A stretch of 64,000 nt of DNA from NCBI RefSeq assembly GCF_037975245.1, contig NC_092561.1:6828501-6892500 (forward strand), given 5' to 3'. Each line of letters opens with the position of its first letter. The first letter of the stretch is position 1. The position numbers and the translations under genes were made by a program. The DNA is from Apostichopus japonicus. Taxonomy: Eukaryota > Echinodermata > Holothuroidea > Aspidochirotida > Stichopodidae. Positions 58,025 to 64,000 of the stretch are shown here, piece by piece. The notes beneath the pieces are model-generated. The model saw only the letters and a program-made list of their open reading frames with translations. It had not been told where the DNA came from and made no database searches.

Positions 58025-58801
58025 TCACGTTTGTGGCACAATTTGGAAAGCAGTCGTGTGAAGACTGTCAGCCTCACCCCCGTTGCCTATGGCGTTATTC
58101 GTCACGGGTGAAGGGAGGCTCATCCTAGAATCCGGATCTCGAAGGAGTCCCGTCAGAACCGTGTCCGGTCTTACCGAGATGGGCACGGAGAGGGATACCA
58201 GGGGCATGTATGAGGTCAGTTGTGGTACAGACAAGGACGGGACCATGGTCAGGTTGATGGAGGTGGTGACGGTAGTCTGTGGTGTGAGGGGCGTAGGGGA
58301 GGGTAGCACCGTCAGTTGGCCGGACTGTGCATGATTGGTGAAAGTAGGGAGGCTGCAGGGTGAGGGATTCAGTGGAGTGGTGTCTTGCGAGTGGCAGTGG
58401 AGGAACGAAATGAGAGGTGACCCGACGTTATTGCGTAACATCTGATCAAACTCCTGACTACCGAAAGAGCTCTTGAGGCTGGATGCTGGGGTGGGCGTGT
58501 CTCTGGGCGGCGACCGAGGAGGGGAGTTGTCCGAGAGCTCGCTCGGGGAGAGAGAAGGTAGCCGTCTCTTCTTCTTGGTCTTCGATTGCGATGTCTTTCT
58601 GTGTTTGTGAGCTTGAAATAACTGTCTCCTCTGCTTGTTGCTCAAGTCATTTTCTTGCTTGGATGAGGATGGTGTTTTCTCCCTTGGACACTCTAGATTC
58701 GATGCCATCCAGCTACCGGTTAGTCTAGGAGTAACCGCTTTTGGTCTTACGTGCTCCACAAAGTTGTTCTCATCTTGTTCCTTGATGTCAGTGCTGCCAT
58801 T
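58025..58801 (-). CDS. E2F7/8 terminal exon
   Basis: The acceptor is ctggaacag|AA, phase 0. It encodes [20 protein letters not shown] onward, 258 codons then TAA. It contains a bipartite basic signal ([15 protein letters not shown]) and SP/TP-rich stretches. The tail from about residue 200 of this exon has repeated hydrophobic VPxLSVPxL segments. Confidence 0.9.
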   Translation of the reverse strand, partial: NGSTDIKEQDENNFVEHVRPKAVTPRLTGSWMASNLECPREKTPSSSKQENDLSNKQRRQLFQAHKHRKTSQSKTKKKRRLPSLSPSELSDNSPPRSPPRDTPTPASSLKSSFGSQEFDQMLRNNVGSPLISFLHCHSQDTTPLNPSPCSLPTFTNHAQSGQLTVLPSPTPLTPQTTVTTSINLTMVPSLSVPQLTSYMPLVSLSVPISVRPDTVLTGLLRDPDSRMSLPSPVTNNAIGNGGEADSLHTTAFQIVPQT

Positions 58802-61800
58802 CTGTTCCAGAAATAGTAGAAAACATGAAATATTTAAGACTATAAAATATGATATAACTGTTAAAACAGAAATATTAAGCAGGATGAATTTAGAGGTTAG
58901 TTTTTAGGTTATTTCAATCGGAGGGGACTTCATGATTAAAGCCAAAACAAAATGGCAGGACTCGGTGGTGGGGGTTGTCTTTAATTTTCAATGCCATTTT
59001 GGTAATCTGTATATATATAAATATTTTTTTGGATGATACACCAGACTAAATAATATGATGTCCTTTGTTTTCAGGACAATCCCTTTTTTTCATATCTTGC
59101 CAATAAGGAGCATCAAGATATGTGTGAATATAAACAAAATTGTCACATAAATGAACTACTGTTACAATCTAATGCAAACTGCAGTTTTCAAGGAAGCATT
59201 CAAGACATTTCACTTATTCTGCAAACAGTTGTTTGTATCAATCAGCAACATAGGGACAGTAAACAATTGGGAAGAGAGAGGGGTAGAGAGGAGAAAACAA
59301 CAAGAAAGAACGAATAAAGCAAAACAAAACTTTGCAACAGAAAAAAATGAGGGAAGGGTATAATTGATGTTAATCTTAATACCGTTTGCAGTGAAACTTT
59401 AGACGTTGTTTTCGGCTAAGGTATAATATTAAATGTCATGGGTAGATATATGATTATAAAAATGGAGGAGGTGCGATGTTGGAGACAGTGAAACTGATGC
59501 CGTGAGGGGTGAGGGGGGGGCAGAGGGTCTTTGGGTCCTCCCCACCAAAAACAAAATTAGACATGAAAGGGTGTATTCTGGAGCATTTCTTAGGCTATCA
59601 ATTAGATATATATTTAGGTTTACTAACTTCAATTTTTTTAGTTGAAAAGTGTGGGTGGGGGATGGAGGATCTATGCCCCCTGGATCAGTGTCTGGTTTTT
59701 GTATAAATTAATTTACTGCATCTCACAATTTGCCTTGCACAAGAACTGACAGGCTAAATTACTGCTTATACCAAAACTTCATGACATTCTGTTGGAACCA
59801 TTCAACTTAGGAGTAAAAATGATTTATTGTGGTCAAAAGTGGAAATAAAGTTAATTTAGTAGCTAAAAACGGACCAGTCAGTGAACTGTGATGTTACTGA
59901 TCAACCTGACAACCATCATACTAAATGCTAAATTTAACAAAGATAGGTTCAACAACCACCCCTGTCCCTCCATTTCCCCAACTCAGTATAAATCCGCTAT
60001 TCCTTAAACAGTATCAGCCATTAATTTGTTAGTAAGAAGGGGAATGAAGTCAACAATGCAATATTGATCAATGAACCAATCAATCAATCAATCAATCAAA
60101 TAATTAATTGAATCAACAAAGCAACAAAAAGGCCCAATTATAAAATTGGTAGCAACAAACATGTTAACAAACTTAACATGTTAGCAATAAACTTGTTTAA
60201 ACTGCAGCATCGTAATACTTCCAGCGAGGCAAGAAACTACAAAAAAAAGACCCACAAAGAGGTCAACGTTTTTAACTGTAAGAGGATTTTGCAAACGAAT
60301 CCTTTTTTTTTTTAATCAACAACGGTCTACCTTCGGTGACGTTCCTTTGCTTCTAATTTTCCGTTCCCTAGTTCTATGTATTTGTTTACGGCTGCGTTTA
60401 TTTCTCTTCTTAGTCATGTGACTGGGTGGAGTTTCAGAGATAGGATCATACCAACCGTTTGATTTCTCCACCCATGGTAGATGCCCTGCGTTTGAGGCTT
60501 GAATGGTCGACGTCTGGAGGTTATTTTGCAGAGGGCTCCCTGACGACGGTGGGGTGTACCCGAGGCTCGACTCTCCGCTGGGAGTACTCTGCGTTGATAT
60601 CAGGCTCCCGGGCTGGTGAGACACCTTCAGCTGTTTCATGACGGCCTGGTATTCGTTGTCCGTGGAAATGTCTACGTCTAGCGACCGTTTTTGGCCATGA
60701 GTTATGGCCATAATGGGACTGGCCACACACGACGAAGGGTACAGGGTGGTCCCGACTATGGATTCCCCACAGGTTGTTTGGGTGATAATTGGTAGATCAC
60801 TCACTGGTAAACCGTTACTGGATGCCGCAATGCTCACACTGGATAGGTGGTTCCCCGCAGTGGTTATGGTTCCACATGGTGGGCTCATCTGAGCCTGCAC
60901 TTGTAACAGTGTATTCGGCGTCAGAACCGGGACGAACCGTTGTACAAAGATGGTCTTCGACCCTCTCGTCCCAGCGGCCGTGCCATCCAAGATCGGTAGC
61001 GTCTGATGACCTTCCACAAAGCCTCCGTTGGGTGGCATCAACGAAGGGGCGGAGGAGGGCGAGGGTGACACCTCTTGCCCACATGGTTGAGATGGTGATG
61101 GCGACGGTAGCAGGAGCTTTCTGGCAGTCGACGGTGAGGAGATAGATCCCGCTGGGGGTGTGGTAAGGAATTGGTGCATTTGTCCAGGGTACCTGGAGTA
61201 AAGAGCTGCTAACTCAAGCTGAAATTCACTGGAATCTGAAACACAAGAATGAAAAAGAAAACCTGATGTTAGTTATATGGGGATTCTCAGTTTGATATTC
61301 AGTCACTATACCAAGGGCGAAGGGAGGAGTACCTGGTTGTTTTGCTTCATGACCTATGATCCATTTATCCAAAGAAGAAGCTTCCCAAAAACCCAGCTGC
61401 CATGAATTCAGATTTATTTGTCACCTGAGTGGAACAGACTAATGTGGATTAAAGAGATTGGTTTTAAATTGGCAGCACACTGTCCAACTCAACTCGCCCA
61501 GAATCAACTCGGTCAGCTGCAGTTTTATGGACTCAACATTTTGCGCTTCCAATTGGCGGTTGTGTGGGGGGGGGAAGGGGGGGCAATTCCTGACTACCAC
61601 AGCGGCAAGGTATTCACTAATGTCATGGGTAGAATTTTGTTTTTTGCTTGTGACCTAACCAGCACCAGTCTTTATAGGAAAACGGTCTTTTGTTTGGGCT
61701 CATCGGTTTTCTACTGCTCGGTAGGTGAGTTGGAAGACTACGGATCCGGAGGACTATTGGAAACTAGGTCAGGACAGTCGAGTCTGAGATGGGTAGCATC

Positions 61801-63284
61801 CAGTGCAGGTAGTTTATGACATCGTTATCTTGGTCTCACCTGTAACGGGTGTTGGAGGTTGTTTCTCTGGGCTGTTGGGCAATGATAGGGGAGCCTTGGG
61901 CTCCATCGTAGCCCTCTGATTGAGGACATTGCAGGAATGATGACGAACCCATCCCGATTTCTGATTTCTTCTCTTGTTTTTCCTTCTGCCACCCTCACCT
62001 GGTAAAAGACAATTTTCTTGTAAATTATAAAAAATGGCATGTATTAAAGGGAAAGTCTTGCTCATTTTGGAAGTAAACAAGCTGTTTACTTTTAACAATT
62101 CTTTTGTTGGACTAATTATCAGCTAGCTCAGCAAGCTATACGAGAAATAATCACAAGTGCTAACATAAACGACTAAGATAGCTAAATGAGGAAGGAGTGT
62201 ATCTATTGACAAGAACCACAAGTCTTATTATAATTTATGAATAATTCATAGATATATATATAATGAGTACTAAATATGTATGAATATAAATTAATGCTGA
62301 ATATATTTGAAATTTAAAGTCTAGAAACCAAGTCAGAGCTCATAATAATAGATATTCGATATAAAGGTGACTGTCCATCGACCCATGCAAGTTTGATTTA
62401 AGTTGAAATCATAAAAAACAGGAGTCATAAAATGTTCATGCGGTATTGCTCTCAATTTTTGTTTTATAGATTTTTGAGATGGCTTCACCTCAGAGTTGTT
62501 CCATAAGTTTCACAAACAGGAGCTTCCACATATGATTACTACAAAGACACTTACCTTCACTAAACCCAGATGATTTTTTCTCCTGGCTGTTGAGAAGGCA
62601 ATGTAGGTTGGCTGTAAAAGTGGAAACAAAGAATACAGTCTGAGGAATCTGTTGTGTCACTGGAAATCTAACGGATAGATTACTCTAACAGTAAACACAT
62701 AGAATTCTTTAAAGTATCACAAGAAAACAACACTGCATGCATTTTGCATGAGAACCCACAGTTAATTACTTAAGGCAAAGGAATATTTATTAAAGGCCAG
62801 GCAAAACTACAAAAAAAGCTGTTGCGTTCCTTTTGTAGAATTTCTCAAAAAATAAGGACCAAAAATGTTGATACTATTATTTAACATTTTTACGTAGACA
62901 ATGGCAAATTGTTGAAAATTCAAAGCATGAACCGAGATACATACATATTAATAAAGTGTTAAATCCAGGCTGTTGAGAGGAGGGGAAGGGGTCCATGAGG
63001 CTACAGGGGGGCAAGGGGATCAATTAAAGGGAACAGATAAGATATGGGATTAAGAATAAACGTATTTTCATTTAATTATGTGGCCAGGGGCATGACTCGG
63101 CTCTCTTCGCTCCCGCTTAAATCTGAAACCTTCGACTTACTTGGTTCGAAGCCTTGTATATCAGGGTCCGGACCGATCCATTCAAACGCTGGTTTCCTCC
63201 CTCGGACTTCCTGCACGTAAACCTTGCGTATTAACTTCAGACTACCCAGGATGTTAGCTATATCGTACAGTCGGCGCACTTTGG
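58025..63284 (-). CDS. Atypical E2F transcription factor E2F7/E2F8-like, last five exons (5' part beyond the window)
   Basis: Exons in order: 63284-63141, 62611-62555, 61998-61840, 61235-60331, 58801-58025. Phases agree across all junctions and give 679 aa ending in TAA. The first exon carries the end of a winged-helix E2F domain ([20 protein letters not shown], then [13 protein letters not shown]). This pattern matches the second DNA-binding domain of E2F7/8 and not E2F1-6: no DP-dimerisation zipper or marked box follows. The remaining exons are Ser/Pro/Thr-rich and disordered, with basic clusters that look like nuclear localisation signals. E2F7/8 repress E2F target genes in S-G2 without a DP partner. 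The first DNA-binding domain should lie just past position 64000. Vertebrates have two paralogues, so 7 versus 8 cannot be told here. Confidence 0.92.
58802..60330 (-). other. E2F7/8 last intron
   Basis: AT-rich; an AATC microsatellite at 60077-60100. No exon seen. Confidence 0.6.
60331..61235 (-). CDS. E2F7/8 long low-complexity exon
   Basis: The acceptor is tgtttcag|AT and the donor CCGAAG|GTAGAC. It begins [20 protein letters not shown] and continues 301 codons, rich in Ser, Pro, Thr and Gln and ending in a basic run ([20 protein letters not shown]). The donor is placed where phase 0 joins the last exon. GC content is clearly higher than in flanking introns. Confidence 0.88.
61840..61998 (-). 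CDS. E2F7/8 basic/proline exon
   Basis: The acceptor is ttaccag|GT and the donor ACAG|GTGAGA. It encodes [20 protein letters not shown] through [11 protein letters not shown]. The Lys/Arg cluster is a possible nuclear localisation signal, and SPxK/TPxT are possible CDK sites. 159 nt, phase 1-1. Confidence 0.8.
61999..63140 (-). other. E2F7/8 introns around the 57-nt exon
   Basis: Apart from the small exon, only AT-rich sequence. Nothing else recognised. Confidence 0.5.
62555..62611 (-). CDS. E2F7/8 small linker exon
   Basis: The acceptor is ttttacag|CC and the donor GAAG|GTAAGT. It encodes [19 protein letters not shown], 57 nt, phase 1-1. Support comes from splice signals and phase, with no recognised domain. 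Confidence 0.7.
63141..63284 (-). CDS. E2F7/8 exon: second DNA-binding domain, C-terminal half
   Basis: The acceptor is gatgtag|CC, phase 1, and the donor CCAA|GTAAGT. It contains RRLYDIAN (recognition helix, RRxYD motif) and the beta-wing RGRKPAFEW. It is 144 nt, phase 1-1. Confidence 0.94.
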
Positions 63285-63742
63285 CTACATCGACGAAAGA
63301 ATAGACAGAGTGTGAATATCGAACAAGAGACGAGAAATGGAGATCATTTTTGTTACTTCAATGCAAGCTTTGCCTCAGATTTTGTTTTATTACGATAGAA
63401 CTTAAATAAATTCCTTACATTCATACCAATGCAATAAATGCATGCAGTCATATGTACAGAAACAAGCTAGCCTAGGTATATTAGACCCTTTATATCCAGG
63501 ATGGAGGGCTGCATGCGGCCCAAACATAAACTTCCTACAACAAATACGGATTTTGAACCATATTAATGCAGCCAATGGCCCCTTGTACTGTAGGAAGTTG
63601 GGAAGTGTTTTTTTACTTCAATCATAAATCAACTAAATTACTGAATGACCAATGGTATACCTTGGAGAACTTGTGATAGGATATTTCAGCTGTCATTTTA
63701 GTATAACAGATGGAAAAACACATGTGCAGAATTTCACTTATA

Positions 63743-63980
63743 GGAGTGTTAGCTCAGTGGTTAACGTGGGTGCCTTTCAATCATAAGGTCCCGAGTTTGA
63801 GTCACTCCAAGATTAATGTGTGTCGTCCAGTTACAGAGTTGTTGACAATTGACAATTGATAATCATAGACGTTAAATATGAATCTAAGAGACTGACTTCA
63901 GTTAGCTTGCGGCTTTGATAAGCCAATGATGGCTTCTTCGCGAGTTCCTGCTTGCAGGAGGATCTGAAATACATACATAC
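63743..63980 (+). mobile_element. tRNA-derived SINE, full copy, E2F7/8 intron
   Basis: GGAGTGTTAGCTCAGTGGTT with a perfect A box (TAGCTCAGTGG), a degraded B box (GAGTTTGAGTC) and a CACTCC acceptor strand, then the same body and ATACATACATAC tail as the copy in spondin intron 9. It lies antisense to the host gene. Confidence 0.85.
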
Positions 63981-64000
63981 TTCCCACATGTGATATTTCC

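Noticed and set aside
60459-61145. Plus-strand and second minus-strand frames over the E2F7/8 long exon
   Set aside because: Overlap a spliced coding exon whose phase fits its neighbours; no homology of their own.
63743-63811. Functional tRNA gene
   Set aside because: Poor B box, mismatched stems and a SINE body directly attached; other copies share the whole unit.
1-64000. A novel multi-gene defence or biosynthetic system
   Set aside because: The three genes belong to unrelated, well-known families and the remaining sequence is repeats; nothing supports a shared system.

Overview
This is an animal nuclear genome window. It is AT-rich, its genes have many introns, and it is crowded with non-coding repeats. 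Introns have canonical GT-AG boundaries, and the protein families, the deuterostome-like gene content and the TIR, SINE, LINE and Penelope repeats fit a marine invertebrate. An echinoderm, possibly a sea cucumber, is my best guess, but the sequence alone does not prove the taxon. There are no bacterial operons, no CRISPR array and no rRNA.

Three real protein-coding genes were reconstructed by joining exons at splice sites and checking that the reading phase is kept across every junction. (1) A complete 7-exon, 347-aa dihydrodiol dehydrogenase (DHDH, GFO/IDH/MocA family) lies on the minus strand, 7049-13171. (2) A complete 11-exon, 545-aa F-spondin/spondin-1-like secreted matrix protein lies on the plus strand, 21947-54527. 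It has a Reeler domain, a Spondin_N domain and only two thrombospondin type 1 repeats. (3) The last five exons (679 aa) of an atypical E2F7/E2F8 repressor lie on the minus strand, 58025-63284. Its N-terminal exons are beyond the right edge. Spondin and E2F7/8 are convergent, with stop codons 3.5 kb apart. The three genes have unrelated jobs (detoxification or sugar metabolism, extracellular matrix and axon guidance, cell cycle), so this is ordinary gene neighbourhood and not a functional cluster.

Layout: 1-5.3 kb is repeats (a hAT-type MITE with a perfect 8-bp target duplication, a dispersed repeat, a dead LINE). 5.3-7.0 kb is quiet 3' flank. 7.0-13.2 kb is DHDH. 13.2-21.9 kb is a repeat-dense intergenic region (hAT-like element, inverted dispersed repeat, 61-bp satellite, large foldback element, a duplicated block ending just upstream of spondin). 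21.9-54.5 kb is spondin, whose 10-kb introns 1 and 3 hold most of its repeats. 54.5-58.0 kb is 3' UTR and intergenic sequence. 58.0-63.3 kb is the E2F7/8 tail, and 63.3-64.0 kb is E2F intron with a tRNA-derived SINE.

I found no convincing new multi-gene biological system. The most interesting observations are: a Penelope-like element fragment carrying a near-canonical hammerhead ribozyme inside a tandem-repeat element; a 590-bp foldback element whose empty site survives in a paralogous repeat; a 7-copy TIR MITE family; transposon-borne arrays of perfect AGGTCA nuclear-receptor half-sites; and the shortened spondin.
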